DNA of 58,777 nucleotides, from contig CALXPN010000007.1 in assembly GCA_944390285.1 (NCBI GenBank), positions 1 through 58,777 of the forward strand, read 5' to 3'. Shown piece by piece: positions 45,788-54,510 of the stretch. A program made the position numbers and the translations under genes. Below the pieces are notes generated by a model that was given only the letters and a program-made list of their open reading frames with translations, searched no databases and was not told where the DNA came from. Numbering within the stretch: position 1 is the stretch's first letter; every line of letters starts with the position of its first letter. This DNA comes from an uncultured Clostridia bacterium. GTDB taxonomy: Bacteria; Bacillota; Clostridia; TANB77; CAG-508.

Positions 45788-46678
45788 ATGAATACAGATT
45801 TAGAATTATATAGAGTTTTTTGTGAAGTAGTAAAATATAAAAATATTTCCAGAACTGCTGAAAAATTATATGTATCACAATCTGCAATAACTCAATCTAT
45901 ACAAAAATTAGAAACACTGCTTGGTGGAAAAGTTTTTTATAGAAATAAATCTGGAGTTGAATTAACTGAAGAAGGCAAAAATCTATATGAATATATAAAA
46001 GATAGCATTGAAACTATGAATAATGCTGAAAATATTTTTTCAAAATATATTAACTTAGAAACAGGTAATATAAGAATAGGTGGTTCAAATTCATTAATTT
46101 TATCTTTAATATTTAATCCTCTTGTGACATTTATAAAAAAATACCCAAAAATAAATATTGCTATTAATAATGGAAAAACAGATGTTTCTATGAAGAAGTT
46201 GTCTAATGGAGAACTTGATATAGTCATATTATATCTTCCTTATACAAATAAAAAATATTCAAATATTGAATTTATACCATTAAAAAAAGCTACATACTGT
46301 TTTTTTGCAAGTAAAGAATATTTAGAAAAAAATCCAGTAAAAAATCTAAAAGATCTGGAAAATCATACATTAATTTTACCAAAATCATCAACTGCAAAAA
46401 AAGAGATACTAAATAATTTTGCAATTAAAGAAAATTTATCACTAACACCTAGCTATGAAATTACTAGTTCTACAATTACAAAACAATTAGTTTTAAATAA
46501 TATAGGTATAGGTTTTGTAGATGTAAATACATTAAATGAAATAAAAAACGAAATAGAAATTATACAAGAAATTGAATTTGATGAATTAAAAGAAGGAATT
46601 GCTACATTAAAGAAAAATATGTTGAATAAAGCGACTTTAGAACTTATTAAAGAAATAAAACAATATTATGCTCAATAA
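45788..46678 (+). CDS. LysR-family transcriptional regulator
   Basis: The protein has 296 residues from ATG 45788 (GGAGG six bases upstream, preferred to ATG 45776). The N-terminal winged HTH is typical: LYRVFCEVVKYKNISRTAEK then LYVSQSAITQSIQKLE. A periplasmic-binding-like effector domain follows from about residue 90 (GNIRIGGSNSLILSLIFNPL). The effector and targets are unknown. LysR genes often sit divergent from their target; here the neighbours are secA upstream and prfB downstream, both housekeeping, so no target is suggested by context. prfB begins seven bases after its stop. Confidence 0.9.
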   Translation: MNTDLELYRVFCEVVKYKNISRTAEKLYVSQSAITQSIQKLETLLGGKVFYRNKSGVELTEEGKNLYEYIKDSIETMNNAENIFSKYINLETGNIRIGGSNSLILSLIFNPLVTFIKKYPKINIAINNGKTDVSMKKLSNGELDIVILYLPYTNKKYSNIEFIPLKKATYCFFASKEYLEKNPVKNLKDLENHTLILPKSSTAKKEILNNFAIKENLSLTPSYEITSSTITKQLVLNNIGIGFVDVNTLNEIKNEIEIIQEIEFDELKEGIATLKKNMLNKATLELIKEIKQYYAQ

Positions 46679-46685
46679 ATAATTT

Positions 46686-47810
46686 ATGAAAGGATTATAT
46701 AAAAAAGTGTTAGAATTAGAAGAAAATTTAAAGATTTTAAATGAGTTAAACGAAAAATTAAATGAAATAAAAACTTCTATGAAAATTGAAAATCTAAAGA
46801 TTGAATTAAAGGAATTAGAAAACAAATCTTTAGAAGAAAATTTTTGGCAAAATTCTGAAAATTCTACTAAAATTTTTTCAAAAATCAAGTATCTTCAAAA
46901 GAAAATTAATTCTTATGAAGATATATGTTCTAAATTAAACAACTTAAAAGAAATTAATAATCTATTAGAATCAGAATTTGATGAAGAATTATTTAAAGAA
47001 TTAGTAAATAACACGAAAAATATTAAAGAAAAGATAGATACTTTAGAAATTCAAACATTATTTACAGGCAAATATGATAATAATAATGCAATTATTACTC
47101 TACATCCTGGAGCAGGTGGAACTGAATCTCAAGATTGGGTACAAATGCTTTACAGAATGTATGGAAAATGGGCATATTCTAATGGGTATTCTTTAAAAGA
47201 ATTGGATCGTTTAGAAGGAGAAGAAGCAGGTCTAAAAAGCGTTACAGCATTAATTTCAGGTGACAATGCATATGGATATTTGAAAGGAGAAATGGGAGTT
47301 CATAGACTTGTCAGGATTTCTCCATTTGATAGTGGTGGTAGAAGGCATACATCTTTTGCTTCTGTGGAAGTTTTACCTGAGATTTCTGACGATATAACAA
47401 TAGACATAAATCCTGATGAATTAAGAATAGACACATATAGAGCTTCTGGTGCTGGAGGACAACATATAAATAAAACAGATTCTGCTGTTCGTATTACACA
47501 TATTCCTACAAATATTGTTGTTTCGTGTCAATCTGAACGTTCTCAAATAATGAATAAAGAAACTGCAATGAAAATGCTAAAGTCTAAACTATTAGATTTA
47601 AAAGAAAAACAAAATAAAGAAACAATAAATGAATTAAAAGGTGATCAAAAAGATATAGCTTGGGGTAGTCAAATTCGTTCATATATCTTTTGTCCTTACA
47701 CTTTGGTCAAAGACCATAGAACTAATTATGAAGTAGGGAATGTAGAAGCTGTTATGGATGGTGATTTAAATAATTTTATGAAAGAATATTTAAAATATAT
47801 ATCTAAATAA
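46686..47810 (+). CDS. prfB: Peptide chain release factor 2
   Basis: RF2 releases completed peptides at UGA and UAA. The protein has the catalytic GGQ in RASGAGGQHINKTDSAVR and the UGA/UAA-recognition segment ISPFDSGGRRHTSF; the tripeptide is SPF, as in other RF2. The frame is open throughout, so the programmed +1 frameshift (CTT TGA) that controls prfB in many bacteria is absent. Start choice is uncertain. ATG 46686 has no ribosome site; GTG 46707 follows AAAGGA at 46689-46694 and gives a start (LELEENLKIL) closer to the family. Release activity at UGA means UGA is a stop here. Confidence 0.93.
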   Translation: MKGLYKKVLELEENLKILNELNEKLNEIKTSMKIENLKIELKELENKSLEENFWQNSENSTKIFSKIKYLQKKINSYEDICSKLNNLKEINNLLESEFDEELFKELVNNTKNIKEKIDTLEIQTLFTGKYDNNNAIITLHPGAGGTESQDWVQMLYRMYGKWAYSNGYSLKELDRLEGEEAGLKSVTALISGDNAYGYLKGEMGVHRLVRISPFDSGGRRHTSFASVEVLPEISDDITIDINPDELRIDTYRASGAGGQHINKTDSAVRITHIPTNIVVSCQSERSQIMNKETAMKMLKSKLLDLKEKQNKETINELKGDQKDIAWGSQIRSYIFCPYTLVKDHRTNYEVGNVEAVMDGDLNNFMKEYLKYISK

Positions 47811-47926
47811 ATTTTATATTTTATCAATCTTTTTCTATTGCCAAAAAAATCTTTTTATAATATAATTATTCACGAATAAATTTACTAAAAATTTATACCA
47901 TAAAATATACAAAAGTTGGAGGAATC

Positions 47927-48817
47927 ATGGAAGAAATCGACCTAAAAGAACTACTTGATATGTTCTTAGAAAAAAAATTTTTAATTATCATTGTTGTTAT
48001 TATAGCCACTATTTTAGGAGTTATATATACGACAAAAATATTAGTTCCAGAATATCAATCATCAACAAGTTTAGTTTTAGTACAAGTTGGTGGTGAAAAC
48101 CTAGAAGATACAAATTCAATAACAACTACAGATATTACATTAAATTCAAATTTAGTAGATGATTATAGAGAAATTGCTAAAAGCAAATCAGTTGCAACAA
48201 AAGTAATTTCAAATTTAAATTTAGATATGTCTTTACAAGATGTTCAAGAAAGTATCGAAGTTGCTTCAATTTCAGATACAGAACTTATTCAAATAACTGT
48301 AACACATACAAATCCAGAAACAGCTTGTAGAATAGCAAATGAAGTGGCAAAAGTTTTTATAGAAAAAGTTGATGAAATATATAAAGTTAGTAATGTACAT
48401 GTATTAGATGAAGCACAAGTATCAAATATTCCATCAAATGTAAACTTAATTAAAAATATAATTATATTTGCTTTTATTGGCTTTATTTTAGTTTCTGCTT
48501 ATATTTTATTAATAAATATGTTAGATACTACTGTAAAAACAGATACAGATATAGAAAAAGCTTTACATGTACCAGTTCTTGCTTCTATTGTTCTTACAGA
48601 TGAAGATGTAAGAAAAAAATCAATGAGTGCAAATCTTAAAAGTAAAGAAACAGAAAAAAATATACAAATTTCATATAATCCAACAATAATAGCACCTCAT
48701 AGTGCTGAAAATACATCAGAATATGAAAAATCTACAAGCTCTATAAAAAATAATACAATTGTTCACAAAAACAATAAACGTAATAGAAACAAAAGCAGAA
48801 GGGGAGGGAGAAAGTAA
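47927..48817 (+). CDS. Wzz/YveK-type polysaccharide co-polymerase (tyrosine kinase activator)
   Basis: The protein has 296 residues and two membrane helices (about 18-38 and 178-200) flanking an extracytoplasmic domain with the Wzz motif (IDLKELLDMFLEKKFLIIIV). A basic C-terminal cytoplasmic tail (NKRNRNKSRRGGRK) follows. In Firmicutes this class anchors and activates the separate CpsD/EpsB kinase and influences exopolysaccharide chain length. TTGGAGGAATC precedes the ATG. The stop overlaps the kinase start by one base. No glycosyltransferases are in the window, so the polysaccharide genes it serves lie elsewhere. Confidence 0.87.
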   Translation: MEEIDLKELLDMFLEKKFLIIIVVIIATILGVIYTTKILVPEYQSSTSLVLVQVGGENLEDTNSITTTDITLNSNLVDDYREIAKSKSVATKVISNLNLDMSLQDVQESIEVASISDTELIQITVTHTNPETACRIANEVAKVFIEKVDEIYKVSNVHVLDEAQVSNIPSNVNLIKNIIIFAFIGFILVSAYILLINMLDTTVKTDTDIEKALHVPVLASIVLTDEDVRKKSMSANLKSKETEKNIQISYNPTIIAPHSAENTSEYEKSTSSIKNNTIVHKNNKRNRNKSRRGGRK

Positions 48818-49545
48818 TGAAAAAAGAAGTTGTTGTAATAGAAAGTCCAAAATCTCCTGAATCAGAAATGTTTAGAAATTTAAGAACAAATATTCAATTT
48901 ATGAATGCAGATTCAGAAAAAAAAATTATGGTAATAACAAGTACTGTACCAGGAGAAGGAAAAAGTTATGTTACATCTAATTTAGCTGCAGCTTTTTCTC
49001 AAATAAACAAAAAAGTTTTAATTATAGATGCAGATATGAGAAAAGGACGTCAATATAGCACTTTTGATTTAAAACCAAGACCAGGTTTATCAAACTTTTT
49101 ATCTGGAGTAGTAGATCAAGATTTTATAGATAAAAAAGATGATATAATAAATTATGTTCAAGAAACAGAGGTTGAAAATTTATTTTTAATAACTTCAGGT
49201 AGTGTTCCACCAAATCCTTCTGAGTTATTAGTTTCAACAAAAATGCAATATATAATAGATACTTTAAAACAAGTTTTTGATATCATAATTTTTGATGCTC
49301 CACCTTGTTTGGTTGTAGCAGATGCTTTGATTTTATCAAGACTTGTAGATTTTTCTATAATCATATCTGCACAAAATTATACAAGATTAGAAGACCTTAA
49401 TAAAGCCAAAATGGCAATTGAAAATGTAGGTGGTAAGGTCGCAGGAGTAGTACTAAATAAAGTTCAAATGAATGCAAAAACATATTCAAATTCTTATTAT
49501 TATGGCGAAAAAATGACAGACTTTAAACCAAAGCAAAGAAAATAG
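48817..49545 (+). CDS. CpsD/CapB-family tyrosine-protein kinase
   Basis: The protein has 242 residues of the bacterial BY-kinase type: Walker A STVPGEGKSYVTSNLA (unlike the usual eukaryotic kinase fold), Walker A' KKVLIIDADMRKG, Walker B IIIFDAPPCLVVADA. A C-terminal tyrosine cluster (YSNSYYYGEKM) is the autophosphorylation site. The N-terminal EAF-like ESPKSPESEMFRNLRTNI is also typical. It starts on the last base of the Wzz-type gene, as the two act as one unit, and is followed 11 bases later by the phosphatase gene. It controls polysaccharide assembly by cyclic phosphorylation. Confidence 0.92.
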   Translation: MKKEVVVIESPKSPESEMFRNLRTNIQFMNADSEKKIMVITSTVPGEGKSYVTSNLAAAFSQINKKVLIIDADMRKGRQYSTFDLKPRPGLSNFLSGVVDQDFIDKKDDIINYVQETEVENLFLITSGSVPPNPSELLVSTKMQYIIDTLKQVFDIIIFDAPPCLVVADALILSRLVDFSIIISAQNYTRLEDLNKAKMAIENVGGKVAGVVLNKVQMNAKTYSNSYYYGEKMTDFKPKQRK

Positions 49546-49556
49546 AGGTTTTTATT

Positions 49557-50264
49557 ATGATAGATTTTCATTCTCATATTTTACCTGGTATAGATGATGG
49601 TTCTAGGTCAATTGAAGAAACAAAAAATTTATTATTAGAAGCAAAAAATATAGGTATAACTAAAATAATTTCAACATCACATTATGCAATAGATTGTTTT
49701 GAAACACCAGAATATAAAAGAGAAGAACTAATTAAACAATTGAATTCTGAAAACAAATATCCAGAAATTATTTTAGGTAGTGAAATCTTCTTAACATATA
49801 ATATAATAGATTTATTAAAAGAATATAAAGCATCACCAATAAATAAAACAAATTATATTCTTTTTGAATTACCACTAAAAGAACAATTTTTGAATCTAAA
49901 AGATTTAATAAATAAATTAAAAGAAAACAATTATAAATTAATATTAGCACACCCAGAAAGATATTATATCATTCAAAAAAATTTTAATTATCTATTAGAA
50001 TTAAAAGAAATGGGAATTATATTTCAATCAAATTATGCAAGTATTTTAGGATATTATGGATTAAATGCTAAATTAACATTAAAAAAGATGTTAAAAAATA
50101 ATTTAGTATCACTATTAGGTTCTGATGTTCATAGAGAAAACACTATATATCCTAGAATTCCAAGAGCAATTAAGAAAATTAAAAGCATTATTACTGAAGA
50201 GTATTTTAAAGATATATCTGAAAATAATGCCTTAAAAATACTAAACAATGAAAATATATTTTAA
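49557..50264 (+). CDS. CpsB/YwqE-type PHP tyrosine-protein phosphatase
   Basis: The 235-residue metal-dependent phosphatase of the PHP superfamily dephosphorylates the neighbouring kinase. Metal ligands are in MIDFHSHILPGIDDGS, TSHYAI, LILAHPERY and LLGSDVHRENT. GAGGTTTTTATT precedes the ATG. With the Wzz-type activator and kinase it completes the regulatory triad of Firmicutes capsule and exopolysaccharide loci. It ends the unit: the small Cys-rich gene follows after about 45 bases with its own strong ribosome site. Confidence 0.9.
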   Translation: MIDFHSHILPGIDDGSRSIEETKNLLLEAKNIGITKIISTSHYAIDCFETPEYKREELIKQLNSENKYPEIILGSEIFLTYNIIDLLKEYKASPINKTNYILFELPLKEQFLNLKDLINKLKENNYKLILAHPERYYIIQKNFNYLLELKEMGIIFQSNYASILGYYGLNAKLTLKKMLKNNLVSLLGSDVHRENTIYPRIPRAIKKIKSIITEEYFKDISENNALKILNNENIF

Positions 50265-50308
50265 ATAAAATATATAAATATAAAATAATTATTTATGGAG
50301 GTGAGCTT

Positions 50309-50443
50309 ATGGCATCAAATGAATGTCAATATTGTTATTATTGGAAAGGTGATTATAAAACAACTAAAGCTGATTGTGATAAAACAGGAAGATATAAAAA
50401 ATATAATGACGATTGTGATTGCGGAAAATTCGCAAAAAAATAG
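50309..50443 (+). CDS. 44-residue cysteine-rich small protein
   Basis: A short frame with a strong ribosome site (GGAGGTGAG, eight bases upstream) encodes a 44-residue protein. It starts MASNECQYCYYWKGDY, continues KADCDKTGRYKKYNDD and ends CDCGKFAKK. Five cysteines in CxxC...C...CxC order plus many aromatic and basic residues suggest a small zinc-binding or redox peptide. No family is recognised. It lies between the phosphatase gene and lysC, with nothing else in the 50265-50598 spacer. Confidence 0.75.
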   Translation: MASNECQYCYYWKGDYKTTKADCDKTGRYKKYNDDCDCGKFAKK

Positions 50444-50598
50444 GTTATAGTTATAATAATTCTTTTAATTCATAAAATATTACTAAAATGCCATCACTAT
50501 TTTATTTTTTTTAAATATAATATATTAATGGCTATTACAATACATAGTATTTTTTAAACTTAAAATTTACTATTACTTATATAAAAAGAGGTACAAAC

Positions 50599-51807
50599 AT
50601 GGGAATTATTGTACAAAAATTTGGAGGTAGTTCTGTTGCAAATCGCGAAAAACTAGAACTAGTTTCAGAACATATAATTCGTGAGGTAAAAAACGGTAAT
50701 CAAGTTGTAGTAGTTGTTTCTGCACAAGGTAAAACAACAGATAGACTTATTGCAGAAGAAGCTGAAATAACCAAAACACCAAATAGACGTGAACATGACG
50801 TTCTAGTTTCAACAGGTGAACAAATAACTATTTCAAAACTTGCTATGTTATTACTTGATAAAAATTATAAAGCTATCTCTCTTACAGGATGGCAAATACC
50901 AATAATAACAAATAGTGAATTTATGAATAGTAAAATTAGATATATCCATAATGAAACAATCGAAGAATATTTAAATGCTGGAAATATTGTTATAGTAGCA
51001 GGATTTCAAGGAATTGATGAAAATAGCAATATAACAACTTTTGGCAGGGGAGGATCAGATACAACAGCTGTTGCATTAGCAGCTAGTTTGAAAGCTGAAA
51101 GATGTGATATTTTTACAGATGTTGATGGAGTATTTACATCAGATCCCAAAATAGTAGATTCTGTGAAAAAATTAGATTCTATTTCATATGATGAAATGCT
51201 TGAAATGTCTAGCATGGGGGCAAAAGTACTTCATAATAGATGTGTAGAGATTGGAAAAAAATATAATGTTCCTATATATGTAAAATCTACTTTTGAAAAA
51301 AATAGTATAGGAACAATTGTAAAAAACAATAAAAACTTAGAAGATCTTGTGATAAATGGAGTTACTAAAGATGACTATATTTCAAGAATAACAATAGTAG
51401 GGTTAGAAAACAAAATAGGAAAGACTTATAATCTATTTAAAGTTTTATCTGAAAATTTTATTAACATAGATATTATTTCACAAACTTTTGGTGAATATAT
51501 CACAAAAGATATAGCATTTACAGTAAAAATGAATGATCTTCAAAAAACTTTAGAAGTTTTAGAAGAAAATAAAAAAAATTTGGGAATTCAAGAAATATTG
51601 CATAGTGAAAATTTAGCAAAAGTTTCTATAATAGGTGTAGGAATTGCTAATAAACCAGGTGTTGCAGCAAATATGTTTGAAGCATTATACGAAAATAATA
51701 TAAACATGCATATGATTTCTACTTCAGAAATAAAAATTTCTGTTTTGGTAGATTCTGATAAAGCAAATTTAGCAGTAAACGCTATTCATAAAAAATTTTT
51801 TGATTAA
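50599..51807 (+). CDS. lysC: Aspartate kinase
   Basis: Aspartate kinase phosphorylates L-aspartate, the first step to lysine, threonine, methionine and diaminopimelate. The 402-residue protein has the kinase domain (IVQKFGGSSVANREKLELVS, FGRGGSDTTAVALAASL, DVDGVFTSDP). Two C-terminal ACT domains follow (ISRITIVGLENKIGKTYNLF and VSIIGVGIANKPGVAANMFE), which usually sense lysine or threonine. AAGAGGTACAAAC precedes the ATG. The leader (50444-50598) shows no obvious lysine riboswitch, so regulation may be by feedback only. A terminator follows. Confidence 0.95.
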   Translation: MGIIVQKFGGSSVANREKLELVSEHIIREVKNGNQVVVVVSAQGKTTDRLIAEEAEITKTPNRREHDVLVSTGEQITISKLAMLLLDKNYKAISLTGWQIPIITNSEFMNSKIRYIHNETIEEYLNAGNIVIVAGFQGIDENSNITTFGRGGSDTTAVALAASLKAERCDIFTDVDGVFTSDPKIVDSVKKLDSISYDEMLEMSSMGAKVLHNRCVEIGKKYNVPIYVKSTFEKNSIGTIVKNNKNLEDLVINGVTKDDYISRITIVGLENKIGKTYNLFKVLSENFINIDIISQTFGEYITKDIAFTVKMNDLQKTLEVLEENKKNLGIQEILHSENLAKVSIIGVGIANKPGVAANMFEALYENNINMHMISTSEIKISVLVDSDKANLAVNAIHKKFFD

Positions 51808-51824
51808 TTAAAACTTAATACAAA

Positions 51825-51863
51825 TACACTATTATAATTATCTTATGATAGTGTATTTTTTGT
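51825..51863 (+). terminator. Terminator after lysC
   Basis: AAATACACTAT pairs with ATAGTGTATTT, followed by TTTTG. Confidence 0.85.
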
Positions 51864-51953
51864 TTTTGCATTATAATATATGATATTAAAATTTTAAGTT
51901 CTATCTGTAAAACTCTTGAATATATTATATTATATGATTTAGGAGGTAAATAA

Positions 51954-52238
51954 ATGGAAGAAGTAAATAATAGTTTTCAAAATATTATATTAGAAAATAG
52001 AGAAAAATTAAATGTAAGTGGAATATTAGATGTTTTAAGTTTTGATGATCAAATTATAATTATAGAAACACAATTGGGTTTATTAACTATAAAAGGTGAA
52101 AATTTGAAAATAAATAAATTAAGCTTAGATACATCTGATTTTACTGTTGATGGTTATATTAGTAGTTTAACATATTCTAATTCAGATATATCTAGTAGCA
52201 AAAAGAATAAAAACATTTTAAGTAAAATTTTTAAATAA
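51954..52238 (+). CDS. yabP: Sporulation protein YabP
   Basis: YabP is a small protein needed for mother-cell spore-envelope maturation in Bacillus. The 94-residue product has the family pattern LENREKLNVSGILDVLSFDD followed by a short beta-rich domain (IETQLGLLTIKGENLKINKL). TAGGAGGTAAATA precedes the ATG. It sits immediately before yabQ and divIC, the conserved order in endospore formers, which strengthens the call and supports spore formation by this organism. Confidence 0.88.
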   Translation: MEEVNNSFQNIILENREKLNVSGILDVLSFDDQIIIIETQLGLLTIKGENLKINKLSLDTSDFTVDGYISSLTYSNSDISSSKKNKNILSKIFK

Positions 52239-52259
52239 TATTGAAAAGAGTGATTTCTC

Positions 52260-52646
52260 ATGTATAATTTTTCACAAGAACAAGTTTTCATCTTCTTTTT
52301 TATTATAGGCATTATTATAGGATGTATTTTTGATTTTTTTAAAGTCTTACGAAAATCATTTAAATCTTCTGATATTATTACATTTATAGAAGATATAATT
52401 TTTTTGATAATTTCTGCTTTTTTAATAATAACTGGAATTATTAAGCTAAATAATGGTGAAGTAAGATTTTTCCTTTTTCTAGGAATTTTTTTTGGAGTTT
52501 TAGTTTATTCTTTGACAATAAGCAATTTATATGTTATAATTCTATATACATTTGTAGAACTATGTAAAAAAATATTAAAAATTCCATTTTGTTGTTTAAA
52601 AACAGTATTTATTCAAGTAAAATCGGCTATAAAGAAGGATTTTTAA
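52260..52646 (+). CDS. yabQ: Spore cortex biosynthesis protein YabQ
   Basis: This 128-residue membrane protein has about four helices. The family-like start is SQEQVFIFFFIIGIIIGCIF followed by DFFKVLRKSF. YabQ localises to the forespore membranes and is needed for cortex formation in Bacillus. The start has a modest ribosome site (AAGAGTGATTTC). It follows yabP by 21 bases and precedes divIC by about 55, matching the known yabP-yabQ-divIC order. The C-terminal tail is basic (IQVKSAIKKDF). Confidence 0.88.
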   Translation: MYNFSQEQVFIFFFIIGIIIGCIFDFFKVLRKSFKSSDIITFIEDIIFLIISAFLIITGIIKLNNGEVRFFLFLGIFFGVLVYSLTISNLYVIILYTFVELCKKILKIPFCCLKTVFIQVKSAIKKDF

Positions 52647-52700
52647 TGTTTTTGTAGAATAATATTATTATAATATATGAATAATGGAGAGATACTTAAG

Positions 52701-52979
52701 ATGAATATTTTTAAAGTAAATAAAATACTTAATTTATTATTAATTTTAGTTATAATTTATTTTATTTTTACATTTGTAAATCAACAATCAAAATTAAATT
52801 CACATAATAAAGATATTTCTTATTATTCTACTCAAATTGAAGAATTAGAAGAAGAAAGAGAAGAACTTCTAGCAACACAAGAAAATGTAGGATCAGAAGA
52901 ATATATTGAAAAAATTGCTAGAGAAAAATTGGACATGTATTTACCTAATGAAACTGTATATGTAGATATAAACAAATAA
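52701..52979 (+). CDS. divIC: Septum formation initiator DivIC/FtsB family
   Basis: The protein has 92 residues: a short cytoplasmic tail, one membrane helix (about 10-28, NLLLILVIIYFIFTFV) and a coiled coil (LNSHNKDISYYSTQIEELEE, then EREELLA). It ends with the family motif YIEKIAREKLDMYLPNETVY. It joins FtsL in the division septum. ATG 52701 is chosen over 52677 because GGAGAGATAC lies between them in the right place. It completes the sporulation/division trio and is followed by a terminator. Confidence 0.9.
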   Translation: MNIFKVNKILNLLLILVIIYFIFTFVNQQSKLNSHNKDISYYSTQIEELEEEREELLATQENVGSEEYIEKIAREKLDMYLPNETVYVDINK

Positions 52980-53000
52980 TTTTTCATATTTCTTTTTTGA

Positions 53001-53033
53001 GTAGTTTAATTTTTTAAATTAAATTACTTTTTT
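53001..53033 (+). terminator. Terminator after divIC
   Basis: GTAGTTTAATTT pairs with AAATTAAATTAC (one G-T mismatch) and a T run follows. Confidence 0.75.
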
Positions 53034-53093
53034 ATTTCTAATATATAATCCAGAAAATAAATAATAATAAATATTTAAAGGGGGCCAAAATAT

Positions 53094-54419
53094 ATGGAAC
53101 TAGATAGCTTATCTCTTGTAGATTTAAGAAATTTAGCGAAAGATAAAGGCATTTCTAATATTTCAAAATTAAAAAAATCTGAATTAATTGAAAAAATATT
53201 AGAAAATTATAATGAACAAAAAAAAGAGGAAACAAAAGAAAATAAAATTGAAAATAATCAAGAACATACTTCTAATTCAGAAGTTGAATATAAATTAACA
53301 AGTGAAACAGATGAATATGTAGAAGGAATATTAGAACTTTTACCAGATGGTTATGGATTTTTAAGAGGAGATAATTATCTATCTACAAATAAAGATGTGT
53401 ATGTTTCTCCTGTTCAAATAAAGAGATTTAAATTAGACACAGGTGATAAGGTTAAAGGTATAAAAAGAATCCCAAAAGAATCTGAAAAATTTCCTGCTCT
53501 TATCTATGTTGGAGAAGTTAATGGAGAACATCCTGAAAATGCATTAAAAAGAAAAAATTTTGATGATTTAATACCTATATATCCTATTGAAAAATTAAAA
53601 CTAGAAACTACCAAAACAGAATATACAATGAGATTAATGGATTTAATGTCTCCTATAGGAAAAGGACAAAGGGGAATGATTGTTGCTCCACCTAAAGCCG
53701 GAAAAACTACAATATTGAAAAAAATTGCAAATAGTATAACAACAAATAATCCAGAAGTATACCTAATTGTTTTATTAATAGATGAAAGACCTGAAGAAGT
53801 TACAGAAATGAAACGTTCTATAAAAGGAGATGTCATTTATTCTACTTTTGACGAACAACCAGAACATCATGTGAAAGTTGCTGAGATGGTTATTGAAAGA
53901 GCTAAAAGGCTTACAACTCAAAATAAAGATGTAGTTATTCTATTAGATAGTATAACTCGTTTAGCAAGAGCATATAATTTAGTAATTCCATCTTCCGGAA
54001 GAACATTATCTGGTGGATTTGATCCTGCTGCTCTTCATAAACCAAAACGTTTTTTTGGTGCAGCAAGAAATACAGAAGATGCAGGAAGTCTAACTATTCT
54101 TGGAACTGCTCTTGTTGATAATGGAAGTAGAATGGATGAACTTATTTTTGAAGAATTTAAAGGTACAGGTAATATGGAAGTATTCTTAGATAGAAGTCTT
54201 TCAGAAAAAAGAATTTTTCCAGCTATAGATATAAATAAATCTGGAACAAGACGAGATGAACTTTTACTTACTCAAAAAGAATATGAAACAATAAATTCAA
54301 TTCGTAAAAAATTCTCTAATATATCAACAGCAGAGTTTACAGAATTTTTATTAAATAAAATGTCTCAAACCAATAATAACAAAGAATTTATTGAAGAAAT
54401 TTCTAAAACAATTTTATAA
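53094..54419 (+). CDS. rho: Transcription termination factor Rho
   Basis: Rho is a hexameric RNA helicase that ends untranslated transcripts. The 441-residue protein has an N-terminal Rho_N helix bundle ([20 protein letters not shown]). A charged linker and the OB-fold RNA-binding domain follow ([20 protein letters not shown]). The ATPase domain has Walker [15 protein letters not shown], Walker [17 protein letters not shown] and the Q/R-loop region [20 protein letters not shown]. The start is supported by AAAGGGGG. It is monocistronic, flanked by terminators. Its presence means Rho-dependent clearing of untranslated messages, which would penalise genes stalled at CGG (inference). Confidence 0.96.
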   Translation: MELDSLSLVDLRNLAKDKGISNISKLKKSELIEKILENYNEQKKEETKENKIENNQEHTSNSEVEYKLTSETDEYVEGILELLPDGYGFLRGDNYLSTNKDVYVSPVQIKRFKLDTGDKVKGIKRIPKESEKFPALIYVGEVNGEHPENALKRKNFDDLIPIYPIEKLKLETTKTEYTMRLMDLMSPIGKGQRGMIVAPPKAGKTTILKKIANSITTNNPEVYLIVLLIDERPEEVTEMKRSIKGDVIYSTFDEQPEHHVKVAEMVIERAKRLTTQNKDVVILLDSITRLARAYNLVIPSSGRTLSGGFDPAALHKPKRFFGAARNTEDAGSLTILGTALVDNGSRMDELIFEEFKGTGNMEVFLDRSLSEKRIFPAIDINKSGTRRDELLLTQKEYETINSIRKKFSNISTAEFTEFLLNKMSQTNNNKEFIEEISKTIL

Positions 54420-54430
54420 AACAAAATTTC

Positions 54431-54478
54431 AAAATGTAAACTTCAATTCAGGATATTAATTGGAGTTTACATTTTTAT
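54431..54478 (+). terminator. Terminator after rho
   Basis: AAAATGTAAACT and CAATT pair with AATTG and AGTTTACATTTT, followed by T-rich sequence. Confidence 0.85.
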
Positions 54479-54510
54479 GTTAAAATGTAGGAAAAGGAGA
54501 GAAAAAGAAA

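Noticed and set aside
50444..50598. Lysine riboswitch upstream of lysC
   Set aside because: The leader is short and AT-rich with none of the conserved lysine-box segments I could recognise.
23461..53998. Other CGG triplets such as TTC GGA, ATC GGA, TGC GGA as frameshift sites
   Set aside because: They span codon boundaries, the C is the wobble base of the preceding codon and the reading frame is continuous.
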